DNA of 64,000 nucleotides from Cryptomeria japonica (GCF_030272615.1 NC_081413.1:15944285-16008284); one strand, 5' to 3'. Shown: positions 1-11,703, counted from the stretch's first letter. A program made the numbers and translations. Notes: generated from the letters alone by a model not told the origin.

Positions 1-1427
1 GATGCCATATGTAGAGACATTGCTCCTCCCTCCTTCAAGATTCCATTTCATCCTTTCACTTTGTACACACTCACAACCTCTTCATTCATAATAAATTACC
101 CAATCCCATCATGGCTTGTTATTGATCTACCTAAGTATGGTTAGCCATTGCTAATAATCTTTCTTTTTCACCCATTTTCGTCCATAATAAATCAGCTCCT
201 ATATGTGGCTAAGGCAGATCCTATGTCTAGTGATGGGTGTGGAACTGAGAGCATCACATGTTGCAATGAGTATGGTTTCTTCCAGTTTTCTTCAGTCTAT
301 CCGCGCACAATCCGCAATAAAACAACATCTGCATCGCCAATCCGCAATAAAGTTCCATCTTCTCTGCAGTAAAGTATCAGTTTCATGGATTCAGTCAGTT
401 TCAAATGAGACACAACAGCAACAATGGGCTTCAACAAATCAAATCTTTCAACAAACTCAGACAACATTATGGTTCAGTGCTATCTATCATTTTGTGAAAG
501 TAAACATTGTGACCACAATCAAATAAGACTTATACAAGTGACAAGAGACACTAAACTTGAGGACTACAGTGGATGTTGGTGTCGATTCTTGGTTTTCTTT
601 TGATTTTATCTTTTTGGTGACATGTCTTTTAGCTTTTTCGGGATGTCTTTGACTAGAGATTCTATCTCCAGGATGTCTTTGACTAGAAAGGCAAGGATAG
701 GGTATCGTCACCTATTTTTCCTTTTGTTATCTACGGATTGTCTCTTAGTAATGCTATGACTTGTCCAAGGATATGAGGACACTGTGAGTCTAGTATGAAC
801 TAGGGCATTCCTTGTTTGTGACTGTCTTATCTCCATGCAAACAGGTATAATGACTTTCTGGGTCGAACATATGTCTCAATTGTCATAACCTATTTTGCCA
901 TAATAAAGCTCAATGATGATAACGCACAAGAAGCTCTTTCACTTTCATATCTTCTATCTTTCACCCCCCTTTCTTGATTGACATCCATCATCCTTCTCGA
1001 GTCCGTGTAGCCTGCTATCACATGACTAAGTATAATAACACACCAAAAAATCTGCATTTCATGTAGTTTGCACCTACATTACCACATATAAGCATTTTAT
1101 ACATACATATAGATATCACAATTGCATCACATCCTGCACACAACACAGGTTAGCACATTTTACATTCTCATCATGTAAATAGTCATTTGTATTATCATAT
1201 TCATCTGCATTTCATACATTCACATTGCATATGCATAACACATAAAACATAAAAGAACAAAAATATTGCATTTCATTATGTACATATTTGCATCCATATA
1301 ATGACTATCACATAGAAACATACATCACATCAGTACACATGCATATAGCTGTCGCAAAGATAAATCTCATATGTACATATAATCATAAGTGTCGTGATAC
1401 AATGATGTCACAATCATATGGCTACAA
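1..1427. other. no gene; probable 3' part of a decayed Tat element
   Basis: I find no convincing coding region here. Read on the minus strand, 1020-1427 is rich in short ATG/TAT/GCA words (repeated gcatttcat and acatatg types) that resemble the non-coding DNA following the PMD ORF tail at about 24550-25250, so it may be the same kind of 3' region of a Tat element. A short imperfect direct repeat containing gatgtctttgactaga occurs at about 640-690. The small open frames in 148-711 show no recognisable domain. Confidence 0.3.
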
Positions 1428-1960
1428 TCACTCGAAGGTGTCTACATCATCATACAAAATGGTACAAAACTGATACATAGGGAGCCCTCTAAGGCTATGA
1501 TGAACTCCCTCCCTCAGAGCCACCTGACCTCGACGAAGTCTGATCCCTAGAAGGACCTGCCCTAGGATCATCTCTCTTGTCCCCTCTATCTGGTGGTGGT
1601 GGAGGACCCATGACCCCACCGCTAGACGCTTGTCTCCAGTCTCTCCCTCTAATGGTCGTCGTAGTCTGTGATGGTCTCCGGAAGCTCCTAGCCCCTGCTT
1701 TGGTGGCATGACTCCATAGTATAGGTCTCTCCAGTAGCCTATCTCCTCCCCATCTCGTAGAACATAAGCATAACCAGCTCCTGTGTCCTCTGTCGCCTGC
1801 CTCCCTGCCCTTAGTGCTGACTCAGCCTTTGTATAACGTTGGATAGCCTGATCTCGCTCTCGCTCGCTGTCCCTCAGCCGTCTCCTGAGTCTATCCCTCT
1901 CCCGCACGAGATCCTGGATCTCATCTACCTATCCCTGGTAGATCTCTAGAAAAAATTATT
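1428..1960 (-). pseudogene. C-terminal tail of a PMD-type ORF (remnant)
   Basis: An open frame of about 159 codons starts with a strongly charged, coiled-coil-like stretch (RERDRLRRRLRDSERERDQ) followed by a segment with YWRDLYYG. The same order, a charged RD-rich helix then HWQRLYED and a Gly/Ser/Pro/Arg-rich end, is seen at 24208-24516 behind the PMD ORF of the 17-kb Tat element, so I read this as the tail of a related ORF. No plant mobile domain is attached: upstream (higher coordinates) the sequence passes directly into gag-type sequence near 1960. Without the comparison the stretch would be unassignable; it could also be chance open frame in decayed DNA. Confidence 0.4.
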
Positions 1961-2103
1961 TTGGGTTGCACTGTATTGGCATCAACAATACCATGATTGA
2001 CTGTGTTCTTGTTTTTATTCCAAAATCTTGGCTTATCTTTTCCTTTAAAGTCATCTTTGTTTTCTTTGAATATCTTAATTACTCCTTGCTAAATTAGGAC
2101 CTT

Positions 2104-3009
2104 TTACGTTGCTAAGCCTTTTTCAATGACGTCCTTGAAGGTGGACAAACAAGCTTTTCTTAGGTCATAACCAATGTCTTTGTTAACATTCTGGGTGAAC
2201 ATCTCTACCATTTGTTTCCGTGGAATTTCACAAGAGCATCTGTTGGCTAGATTTCTCCATCTTTGTAAAAATGATGAAAAATATTCTCCATCCTTTTGCT
2301 TGGTGTTGCACAAGGTAGTGACTAATATGTTTTTCTTTATGTTATATGAGAAATGTTGAATAAATGCCTCTGCTAAGTCACCCCATGACTTAATTCCAGG
2401 TGGGAGTTGGGAGAACCATTCCATAGCTTCATCACCCAAGCTTTGTGGGAACAATCTCATCAAATATGTCTCTTCTGCTACTACCTCAATGCAAGTTGTG
2501 AAAAATTGTCTTATATGTGCCTTAGAATCCCATTTTCCTCTATACTTATCAAACTTAGGTGTCACAAAGTGTGTAGGAAATGGAGGTATTGGAATGCTTT
2601 TGTCAAATGGATAGGGACATATGTCTCTCATTGTGTAAGTTGGCTTCGGTGTATTTATGTCCTCCATTTTCTTTTGTAAGTCCTTGATTTTCTGTTCCAA
2701 GTTATTCTTAGGTGGAGACCGACTTCTTGGACCATACCCCATGCCCGAACCACCAGGTGGAGGAGGAGCATGTTGCATATATGGATGGTATTGATCATAC
2801 ACATGTTCATATGGAGGAGGTCTATGATGATGTTGTGCATGCGTATAAAGACCACTTGGTATAGAGTTATGGTGAGGAATGGAATATCTGCTTTGTCCAT
2901 GTATACCATACTCTATAGGCATGTCATGAGTTTGTTCTAGTGTGTTGCCCCCAAATTTGACACGGGGTTTCCTTGTGTCCAAATTTTGAACATGGCGTTG
3001 GCTATCCAA
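2104..3009 (-). CDS. gag: Ty3 (Tat-type) gag capsid polyprotein, 301 aa, 3'-truncated
   Basis: Encodes the structural Gag of a Ty3/gypsy LTR retrotransposon, which would form the cytoplasmic virus-like particle. The N-terminal ~110 residues are His/Pro/Tyr-rich and disordered; a short coiled coil (about 105-120) leads to the core. Residues ~130-300 match the retrotransposon gag family: CPYPFDKSIPIPPFP, FDKYRGKWD, HIRQFF, the E-x-YLMRLFPQSL region, AMEWFSQLPPGIKSW and FIQHFSYNIKKN. The inner Tat element at 33306-33503 has the matching peptide IYPYPFDKNLNMVPFP, supporting the same lineage. The frame ends near KGLAT, but Gag-like sequence (KDKPRFWNKNKN) continues in another frame at about 2045-1960, so a frameshift ends it. 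Protease and pol are missing. It is probably inactive, though unusually well kept compared with its surroundings. Confidence 0.8.
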   Translation of the reverse strand: MDSQRHVQNLDTRKPRVKFGGNTLEQTHDMPIEYGIHGQSRYSIPHHNSIPSGLYTHAQHHHRPPPYEHVYDQYHPYMQHAPPPPGGSGMGYGPRSRSPPKNNLEQKIKDLQKKMEDINTPKPTYTMRDICPYPFDKSIPIPPFPTHFVTPKFDKYRGKWDSKAHIRQFFTTCIEVVAEETYLMRLFPQSLGDEAMEWFSQLPPGIKSWGDLAEAFIQHFSYNIKKNILVTTLCNTKQKDGEYFSSFLQRWRNLANRCSCEIPRKQMVEMFTQNVNKDIGYDLRKACLSTFKDVIEKGLAT

Positions 3010-3060
3010 TTGCTTTGGTGGTTGGTCCTTAACATTGGAATGCGATTGAGCATATTGAAA

Positions 3061-3804
3061 TACTAAATGAATTCAACCACAAAACCCTAGCCTAACAACA
3101 ACAAAAATCCACCATAACATATGAAGATTACCTAAGACAATGCAAATCAAATGAAATCACAAAGATTATACCATCACATGTCCAATGGGGTTTGAATCTC
3201 CATTCTTCCTATCTCCATTGATCTTGATTGATATATTTGCTCTCAGATTTTATATGCGCACAAGAGCTCAACAAAGAACAGAAATGTGGTTGGAAGTAGG
3301 CTTGATCGCATATGAAAGTTCAAAAGCATAGTGTAGTCGAGTAATCATTGGGGTTGATAATGAAGGAAGCATCTCCTATATAGAAGACACTATAAGAAAT
3401 GGAGGGATAAGATTAAGAGGTGTAAAAGATAAATGGTCGGCTATGATTAGTGGGTAGGTAGAGAAAATAAGAAAATAATGAGAGGGTAGGTAGTGTAGGA
3501 ATTAAGAGATGAATGACATGTGTCATGGGTAGAAAAGGCTAATGAATTAATTAAATAAATAAAGATTTACTTAATTAATAGAAGAAGTGGGATCAATTAA
3601 ATAAATAAAATATTTATTTAATTTAAGAAAAGGATAATTTAAATAAATAAAAGTATTTATTTAAATGAGAAATAAGGCTAGAAGAGGATGAATGAATTAA
3701 TTAAATAAATAAAGATTTATTTAATTAATAGAAGAATTAGGCTAAAGTAATTAAATAAATAAAGATATTTATTTAATTAGACATGACAATTTTAGGTGTC
3801 TACA
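3061..3804 (-). repeat. LTR-like sequence upstream of the gag
   Basis: Lies just upstream of the minus-strand gag. It ends at 3804 with ggtgtctaca, equivalent to the ggtgtataca and tgtgtataca ends of the Tat LTRs at 15231, 21322 and 37286, and shares their make-up: a ctctcagatttta segment and, at its outer end, alternating blocks of taattaaataaataaagattta. The inner border is not defined; I see no clean TG start or primer-binding site, so the left limit is approximate. A partner LTR is not visible in the window. Confidence 0.5.
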
Positions 3805-5751
3805 ATATCTATATTGGCATAGGAGGCAATTTTGTTGTATAAAAATTATTCTATATTGTATATGATGTAAAGCTAAGCAATCTGACACAGGGCTATGACC
3901 ATTTTTGAATTACATGTAATGATAGTCTAGATAGTGACTGCATGACACCAGACTGAATACATCCTTGGAATGGATATGATGTATATATTTTTGAACTATA
4001 TTAATATAAAAAATATTTGGTTAAGGTATTAATTAAGGTATTTTTCAACTTCTCTTCAAATGGGTTTTTAACTAGGAGGGAGTTTTTTCACCCATGAAAG
4101 GAAAAGTGCAACAATGAAGTGTTTTTTTTTCATGTGGGGGTGAAAATATTTCACGTGAACACAAAATGTGAATTGGGCATGGATGAAAAAGGTTAAATTT
4201 GGCTTTCTTGAAGGTGAGAATAACTAGGTAAATGTATATTTTGTCGATAGTTAACTAGGTTTTCACTTAGAGATAAAATCTTTTCACTCAAATGTGAAAA
4301 ATGTGGAAGGTAAATGGGATTTAACACTCGATAAAAGGTTTGCATGAAAATTAAAGGAGTAAAAGACATGCATCTTTTAGTTGCAAGCATAAAAGTGTAA
4401 ATGGAGAAGAAAAATGTGGGAAAAGAGAACATTCTTAATGTTGATCAAAAGGAGCTATAAGTGTCAATTGTCGAGTTAAAAATTAATCTAGGGATTCTCT
4501 CCTTCTCTTTTATTCTTAGTTGCTCCATTTGTACAAGTTCCAACTTCGAGGAGTCTACAAGTCAGTACAAAAGCTTTGTAAAAGGTTGTAAGAGATCTTA
4601 GTATACTGAAGGTTCATAGCTATTAGACATTAGTTAATGGTATTTTTGTATTTTGAATTGGTTCATGTAATTGTTATATTATTTTATGACTATCTCCAAG
4701 ATGAAATTTAGCATTCTTTCATCTAAATAATCAAGGGTTATTTAAGATCTCCATGCATATTTGTTGCATTGAGTTATATTTGTAATTGCTTTTTGTTCAA
4801 CTACATTAGTGTAAATGATTTTGTGAAGGTAATAAGAATATCATACTTTTAGGTGGATTTCAAGAATGGTCATGTTGCAGGCTTTAGTGGTCTTGATATC
4901 ATAAAGTGGCAATAATATACAAGATCTTAAAAACATGTTTAATGCTATGGCATAAAATGTATGGTATATGACTATAGAGCCCATACTTTAGAATTGGTCA
5001 ATCTTGTTCAATTTCCTCTATCAAAATGACCCCAAAATCTTTAAATCTGATTAATCTTTTCCTTTCATGTTTAATCTATTTTTAGGTTTTTTGTGTCTCC
5101 GTGGAGTTCATATAAGATGGGGAATATTCTGGAAAATGATGTATTTGTTATTCCACTAATGTTTAAAAAGGAGGCATGTTTAGATATCAATTCTTATAAT
5201 CAATGACATAAGGGATCATGCATGATTATGGTGAAATATACAACATCCTTGTTCCATATACTCGAGAACAGTCCACTTTGTAGAGGTTTGTTGTTTGTTT
5301 TTTAGTACAAGTTTATCATATTTCCATACGTGCAAATACAAACACCCTCCAAAGTCTTGTGGAGCTCAATGTGCAGAAGGGTCTACACCAAAGCCTTGTT
5401 CATTGGCCATCCTTGTCCTTAATCTAATTAGAGTGTAAGATATTTGTATTAAACTCCCAATCCCATGGTTTAGGCATTAGGTCTTTCCTTAGGAATTGAG
5501 AGTTGAAAGAAAAAATATGAACACAACAATGGGACTACAAGTGGGCACTAAGGATGGTTAGAGTGGTTGGATTGGGTGGCGACAATGACTAGGCAATGGC
5601 AACTACTAGAAAAATCAGTGGTGGCCATAAAATGATGTCAACAAGACATGAAGTGATGTCACTTTATTGTAAACATGTGTCATGATAGGAAAAAAAAAAC
5701 TCTCATCACTTTTTTTGAAAAATTGTCGAGAAATTCAATTTGTGCTAAATT
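3805..5751. other. intergenic, nothing recognised
   Basis: AT-rich sequence without a supported gene. The open frame at 4193-4432 has no recognisable domain. No repeat boundary or terminal structure was found by eye. Confidence 0.5.
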
Positions 5752-7520
5752 TTGATGTAGAATGGGTGTATTGTTGCATACACCTGATGTACTAAGTGTG
5801 GTAGTATAGTATCATAAATTGTATCCTCATACAATTACACACTCAGTTGGGCCTCACCTTGGTGGTTTTCCTCCATGCCCTTGATTCATGACTGATTATG
5901 CTCAAACCATGGTCAAATCTAGAAGCTCGACATATTGTATGCTCACTAACCTTGAATTCAAGCCAAAATGCTAGTATTATAGCATCTAGTACCATATACC
6001 TCCTAGACTATGATGTCAGTTTGAGCCCCAATTTGAACCTTTAATGGTCAAGAAGTTGCAGAGTGGGAAAGTGCTCCTTGATATTGTTGTTCTTCAAAAT
6101 TTCAACATGAAACTTGTGAAGCTATATGTATAAATACAACTCCCACCACCTCGTCTGAACATCTCCTATTTTTCAAGTTATCACTCCAAATGAATAAAAT
6201 AAATAAGCATCTTGAAGGTATTAAATGAGATATCTAAAGTCAAGCATTCAAGTTAGCAATCATGGTCAAGTTTATGCATTCCTCCATGAATGAAGGCATC
6301 CATTAACTCTTATTAAGCAACACCAACCTTTTGTAAGGCTTCAAGGCAAGAAGATTCATAAACAAAGGTATCATTCATCAATTTTTTATTTCCTTAAGGT
6401 TTCCAACCCCTATCCTACCAAGGATAAGCACTCTCTTTTATAATCATCATTATTGCAGTGGAGGCTAATTTCTATCTAGGGTTTGACTTAAGCAAGCCCC
6501 TATACTTCACAACACTTTTGCTCTCTTTTTTCCATGCAAGTTCCAAATTTGAGGAATGTTACAGAGTCGTAGAGAGTAGATTGAGACATACAGTTCCAGA
6601 TTTTGAACAAACAAAAACTCCCGATCTAAGGAGATTTACTCCATTATTTGACACCTTTTTGCAAGAATTTTGGGAGAATGGTCTATAGGCCATCCTGATC
6701 TAGAATCTGAATATTAAATTTAACGAATACACTTGCAAGTCTAGGGTGCCTAGCTTTTTTGATTGACACTTATAGGCTTAGATTTTGATGACAAGTTCCT
6801 TTCTACACCTCATTTCCATATATGAGTGCATACTTTACATTCTAGTTTTGTGTCCTTGTATTTGTGTTGATTCTTGTCAATTTCCTAGCATTATACCTAG
6901 TTCTTGTATCATTTATTGTCTTCACTATATCCAATCACATAAAATAAAAAAAAGAGAACAATTAATTATTGTTCCCAACTCTCTCAAATAACTAAACTTG
7001 GGCCTAATTGGTTGTTATCTAATGAATGCGGGGATTGAGAATTGTGAGATTTTGCCCAGATCTAGAGGCAATGGAAAGCACAAATAAGAGAGAACAAAAT
7101 AGATGATAGGAATAAACTGTATTCTATCAAGATGCAAAATGTGATCAACTGGATCATTACAAGATGTTCAATGATTGTCCATACAAACAATGTAGATGAG
7201 CCTGGTTATATAGGCAAAGCTATATGGATATGTGAGCACACAAACATGACATGTGGCTCAATAAGAAACAAGGGTGGGTAGGAAATAGGTGTGGGTAGGT
7301 AGGAGAAACAATAAAATATTCCACATGAGGTGGATCACCCACCGAAGGTGGAGTGTAACAACAAGATCTTCTCCTACACGCACTATCCCAATGTGGCACA
7401 AACACCCAAGTGTCTCATACCATGATGAATAATTATTTACACCAACAAGAATGATTCATAGTTTGCATGTTTAGACCAGTGAACACTACTCCCCCTTTTT
7501 CATTTTGGTGAACATGATGT
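5752..7520 (+). repeat. left copy of a long direct repeat, probably an old 5' LTR
   Basis: From about 5940 this stretch is recognisably repeated at 9125-10470. Shared landmarks in the same order are the ccttgaattcaag region, gagcgggaaagtgctcc-like sequence, aactcccaccacc, the ttgacttaagcaagcccct region, the gggcctaattggttgtt region and tttagaccagtgaaca near the right end. The part 5752-5940 is present only in this copy. A broken plus-strand gag lies between the copies, so I interpret the pair as decayed LTRs of a Ty3 element. The similar peptides at 6458-6688 and 9920-10159 are most likely chance frames inside the repeat. A 0.4-kb insertion (about 7026-7447) splits this copy. Confidence 0.6.
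7026..7447 (-). mobile_element. solo-LTR-like insertion, about 0.42 kb
   Basis: This block is absent from the right copy of the repeat, where gggcctaattggttgtt runs almost directly into the gattc..gcttgcatgtttagacc part. Read on the minus strand it begins TGTTGGTGTAAATAAT and ends near CCCCGCATTCA, consistent with an LTR (TG..CA). I could not define a clean 5-bp target duplication; aatga on both sides (about 7021-7025 and 7450-7454) would fit only if the ends are not TG/CA. No internal domain or primer site is attached, hence solo LTR rather than complete element. Confidence 0.45.
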
Positions 7521-8049
7521 AGCTTGCATAATTTTTAATTTGGATGTTCATATATGAGTTTAATTACATATATTTTTCAGATTTAAAAAATATTAAATTC
7601 TAAAATTCATCTTTAATGTGCTTGCATTCACTGATTGATAATCATTTTTTTAGCTCATGTTGTTTAAATAGGTGGTTAATTGATCATTCCATGAATATAT
7701 TACATTTCTTGATCACTTGTTCCATTGATATGATTATGTATCATTTCTTAGTTGCTTGCATTTTCATTCTCAGATGTAATGCATTGAGATCATAAACCAA
7801 TTCATTTTCCTTGTCCTCTAGCCTTCCTTCTTCATTTCCTAGCAGCAATTGTGTGTTGTTGGAGCTTGTACTTGTGTATGAGTTTCATAACTCCTTGTTC
7901 CCAATCCAATATCTAGGTGATAAGTTATAGACTCACAGCTTCTCATGGTTTAAATATTAAAGGTGTTCAACCTAAGTTGGTTGTTGACTTATTCCCACCT
8001 AGGAGCTTAGGTGAATCCTCTTTTTCTTAATCTAGCACCTACCTTGTGT
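7521..8049. other. internal region of the decayed element, nothing recognised
   Basis: Lies between the left repeat and the gag remnant, where the leader of a Ty3 element would be. No primer-binding site could be recognised, and no open frame is convincing. Confidence 0.4.
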
Positions 8050-9125
8050 AACATTGTTGAGAATCCATCCCTTCATGCTTCTTGTGATGACGATGACTCT
8101 TCAATACACATGTCTGATAAATAATTGGGATATTGAGAAGCAAATAGAAGATCTTACAATTTATGTGAGTCAAGAGCACTTGGCTCAAGAGGCAATCCCA
8201 TTGATTTTATGTTCAAGAAATATAATTCAAAATTATGAACATGGTGTAGGTTCTATGTGTTATAGCTCATGTATTGGACGATAACATTGTGAAAGTTGGC
8301 TAGTTGTGGGCAAGTGCTTAGACATTCCACTCCTCCAACCCAAATTTAGATATCTATGCCCATGCCTACATCTGTAACCAATGTTCCTACATACACATAT
8401 TCTATCATGGCTACCACTATAGAAAATGGCAATTTTGTCCATGTTATTAGTCCCAGGGAATCCTATCAATCAAAATGTTTATTTTCCACCTTCACCAATC
8501 TCTATTTTGTTTCCCAAAACATACATCAACCATCTTCTCCACCCACCTACCACAATGTTCCACATAGCTACCATGCTACACCATCAAATCCTCCATCACA
8601 ATCCAACTTTTCCCAATCTAATTCGTTTACCAAAGCTACCATAAACCATTTTATTACATAAAATTTCATCCTCGCAACAAAAATTGACCAACATAATCCA
8701 ATCCAAATCCACTATCTTTACATATTATTCAAGTATCCCGCTTTCAATTGAGATCCTTTGCACTACACTTCCATAACATATTGAGGTTCCTCGCATTAAA
8801 AAATATCGTGGAAAAAGTGACCCACACACTCATGTGAAAATATTTTCCACTTTCGGTAGTGATTTCGTCTATGACGACAAGTTCCTTGCAACAATCTTCC
8901 TCGTTCCTTAAAAGACAAAGATTTTGAATGGTTTTGCTTCTTGCCTAGTTATTCAATTGTTATTTTTTCAGTAATTGGTAGATGACTCCATTCAACATTT
9001 TTAAAATAATATTGGGCCACAAGTTATTTTGATTTATTTATTGCATTACAAAACGAGGTGTTGAGGAAAAAGTGACTAATTTTATTAGTAGATATAAAAA
9101 TTTGTATGCACAAATTGCTTCTATG
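8050..9125 (+). pseudogene. broken Ty3 gag
   Basis: Reading through frameshifts and stops on the plus strand, 8770-9125 gives a gag core: VPRIKKYRGKSDPHTHV, then a K(D)FEWF-type stretch, then a TNFISRYKNLYAQ-like end. YxGKSDPxxH is the classical start of the retrotransposon gag family. Upstream, 8356-8661 is Pro/Ser/Thr/Asn-rich as is usual for the N-terminal half of plant Gag, and 8100-8230 may belong to it. At least two frameshifts and several stops make it non-functional. No protease or pol follows; the right repeat starts immediately. Confidence 0.55.
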
Positions 9126-10470
9126 TTCATTGACCTTGAGTTCAAGTTGGAGTGCCAAGACTATGGCACCTACCATCATAAACCTCCCAGACTATGGTGT
9201 CTAGTACCTTAGTCTAGCCATTATGGGTTCTAAATTCGAACCTCTAATGGTCGACAAGTTGTTGAGCGGGAAAGTGCTCCCCAATTCTAGTTTTCTTTGA
9301 AATTTAAACATGAAATATGTGAAGTTGCGTACAACTCCCACCACCCCTCATTAAAAAATATCCTAATGTTCAAGTTAACACTCTAGTTGTGGAAAGAAAA
9401 CCAACATCTTCAAGGTAGTAAAGGAGAGATTTGGAGTCAACCATTCAAGTCAGTAATCAAGATCAAGTTTATGTGTTTCTCCACGAATGAAGGTATGCAT
9501 TAACTCCTATCAATCAACAACAACCTTTTATGAGCCCTTCAAGGCAATAAGTTTCATAACAAATGTGTCATTTGTCTTTTATGCATTTCCTTGAGGTTTT
9601 TCAACCTCTACCCCACTAAGGATAAGATTTCTCTTTTATGTTCACCATTGTTCAGATGCATCTATTCTGGCTCCAAAACAACAGTACAGATTGAATAACA
9701 TGTGTGTTAGTCGTGCATTTTACACCATCGATTTTGAAATTAACGGTTGCGATTGACTAACTTGTCGCTAACACGCTGTACGAAAGGTCTGTTTTGGAGC
9801 TAGAATAGATGCAGCCACCATTGTTCTACTGGAGGTTAATTCCTACTTGAGGTTTGACTTAGGCAAGCCCCTTTGCACAACACTTTTCCCCTCTTTTTTG
9901 TGTGTAGATTCTAAATCCAATGACCAAATATTACAAAGTTATAGAGAGCAAATTGAGACATACAATTCCAAATTTTGTACAAACAAAAGCTCTTGGTTTA
10001 AGGAGCATTGCTCTATTGACTAACACCCTTTTGCCAAAAAATTGGGAGAATGGTCTACAAGACATTTTGGTACAAAATCCGAATATTAAAGTTGACAGAG
10101 ACACCCCCAATTCTAGGGGCCTAACTCTTTTGATTGACACTTTTAGGATTAGATTTTAGTGACAAATTCCTTTGCATACCTCATTTTCAGATCTAAGTTC
10201 ATACTTTATATTCTAGTTTCATTTATTTGTATTTATGTTGATTCTTGTCAATTTCATAGCATTGTACCCAGTTCTTGCATCATTTTTTTGTCTTCATCAT
10301 ATCCAACCACATCAAATAAAAAAGAGTATAACTAATCATAGTGTCCAACTCTCATAAGGAACTGAAGTTGGGCCTAATTGGTTGTTCTCCAATGAAGGTA
10401 ATGATTCCTAGCTTGCATGTTTAGACCAGTGAACATCAATCCTCCCCTTTTAGGTAGTGTACACCATAAT
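9125..10470 (+). repeat. right copy of the long direct repeat, probably an old 3' LTR
   Basis: Partner of the repeat at 5940-7520, strongly diverged by base changes and small indels. It starts abruptly after the gag remnant and lacks the counterpart of 5752-5940, so either the pol region plus the LTR head were deleted or the boundaries have decayed. A 162-bp MITE sits inside it at 9654-9815. Similarity fades after tttagaccagtgaaca at about 10440. Confidence 0.6.
9654..9815. mobile_element. 162-bp MITE with 11-bp target duplication
   Basis: The insertion is flanked by perfect 11-bp direct repeats, caccattgttc, at 9643-9653 and 9816-9826. Its ends are inverted repeats of about 24 bp: tgcatctattctggctcc at the left and, on the other strand, tgcatctattctagctcc at the right, both running on into aaaaca. 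The matching site in the left direct-repeat copy (about 6450) lacks the insert. A 9-11-bp duplication with terminal inverted repeats of this size suggests a Mutator-type non-autonomous element. No coding capacity. Confidence 0.8.
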
Positions 10471-11320
10471 GTGACATACAAAATCATACAAGTATAAGGA
10501 AATTGAATATATTGAAAACGTGTCCAAAAAAATTACCCAAAAAATTCTCTACTTGGATTTTTGTGTTTAAATAGGTGATCTTAAGGTTTTTGGACATTGA
10601 GATACAATTAATGTTAGGATTGGTGACATTAACCTTGCAATACAAAGCCATTCACATGTCTTCATTTTCATTGGATAGTGCTCCCCATGACATGTGAGAA
10701 AAATACTTAATATTTGTACTTTACACGTAATTGTAATTACATTTTCAAGAGGTGAATATGAAGAATTGACGAAGTAAATTAAAATGGATAAAATACAATC
10801 CTCCCCATGTCCACAACAAGGCATGAAGGATCATGCATTAGGTGCCCAATTTTGAGAAAATAAAAGGTGTCCATTTGGGGATCTAAATTGTCATCGATAT
10901 TTACAAAGCACTCAAAATGTTAACAATATAATTGGCTTTAGGTTTGGCATCGAAGGAGGAATAATTTGAAGAGTTTTCTTATTTTATTATGTCCGTTAGT
11001 TATTCATTCTCCAAGGTATGAGTTTTTGCAAGTGGTTTTTGCCCCTTGATTTGGGAAAACATCAATGGTTTTTCCTCTTATATTTGGCTATAAATTGGAG
11101 CCAAGGCATAGTTGCTTCATTACAAGTTTATTTAAGGTTTCCAAGTAGTTATGTGTTTAGTTTGAGAAGTTAAGTGTCTTATTGTTGTATTATTTTTTTT
11201 GAAGATCAATAATATACTTACCCTAGTTATTTGGTGGAGTTTTTTTCCTGAAATGGTTTCTCTACATGGATCTAGTGTCTCTTTTGGTATGGTGAATTTA
11301 TATTTATGTTGAATAGTACA
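10471..11320. other. intergenic, nothing recognised
   Basis: AT-rich, without a supported gene or repeat border. The minus-strand open frame at 10567-10824 has no recognisable domain. Confidence 0.5.
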
Positions 11321-11325
11321 ATCAT

Positions 11326-11698
11326 TGTTGCAAGGTGTGCGCCCTTGGTCTCCTTATGTTGTGTAACACAAGCAATGGGTTAGTGACATGGCTTAACCGC
11401 CTCCCATGGATTCTATGTGTCACGTCATTGTACCGAGCATCAACAAGTTGATCTTTTTGTGCAACGACAACCATGTTTCCAACAAGTGGTATCAGAGCTT
11501 GGTCATGAGTTCAAACCCCCTGCTTGTGCTGGGGGGGATTGTTGCAAGGTGTGTGCCCTTGGTCTCCTTATGTTGTGCAGTGAAAGCGACGGGTTTGTGA
11601 CATGGTTTAACCGCCTCTCATGGATTCTATGTGTCACGTGGTTGTATCGAGCATTAATAGGTTGATCTTTTGGTGCAACGACAATCATGTTTCCAACA
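11326..11698 (+). mobile_element. complete TRIM (miniature LTR retrotransposon), 373 bp
   Basis: Two direct repeats of 159 bp, 11326-11484 and 11540-11698, each start tgttgcaagg and end tttccaaca. They flank only 55 bp of internal sequence. Two bases after the left LTR is tggtatcagagc (11487-11498), the complement of the 3' end of initiator tRNA-Met, the usual primer-binding site of plant LTR elements. Directly before the right LTR is a purine tract, gggggggat (11531-11539). The element is bounded by atcat on both sides (11321-11325 and 11699-11703), a 5-bp target duplication. I count about 19 differences between the LTRs, so it is not recent. It encodes no protein; mobilisation would require proteins from another element. 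The small open frames across it are incidental. Confidence 0.92.
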
Positions 11699-11703
11699 AT
11701 CAT

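Noticed and set aside
6458-10159. The paired peptides at 6458-6688 and 9920-10159 as a duplicated small gene
   Set aside because: They lie within the long direct repeats, the second begins at an internal Met and is shifted by indels, and no family is recognisable; shared ancestry of the repeat explains the similarity.
11406-11703. Three overlapping frames of 64-82 codons as genes
   Set aside because: They fall inside the TRIM and span LTR, primer site and internal region; no domain.
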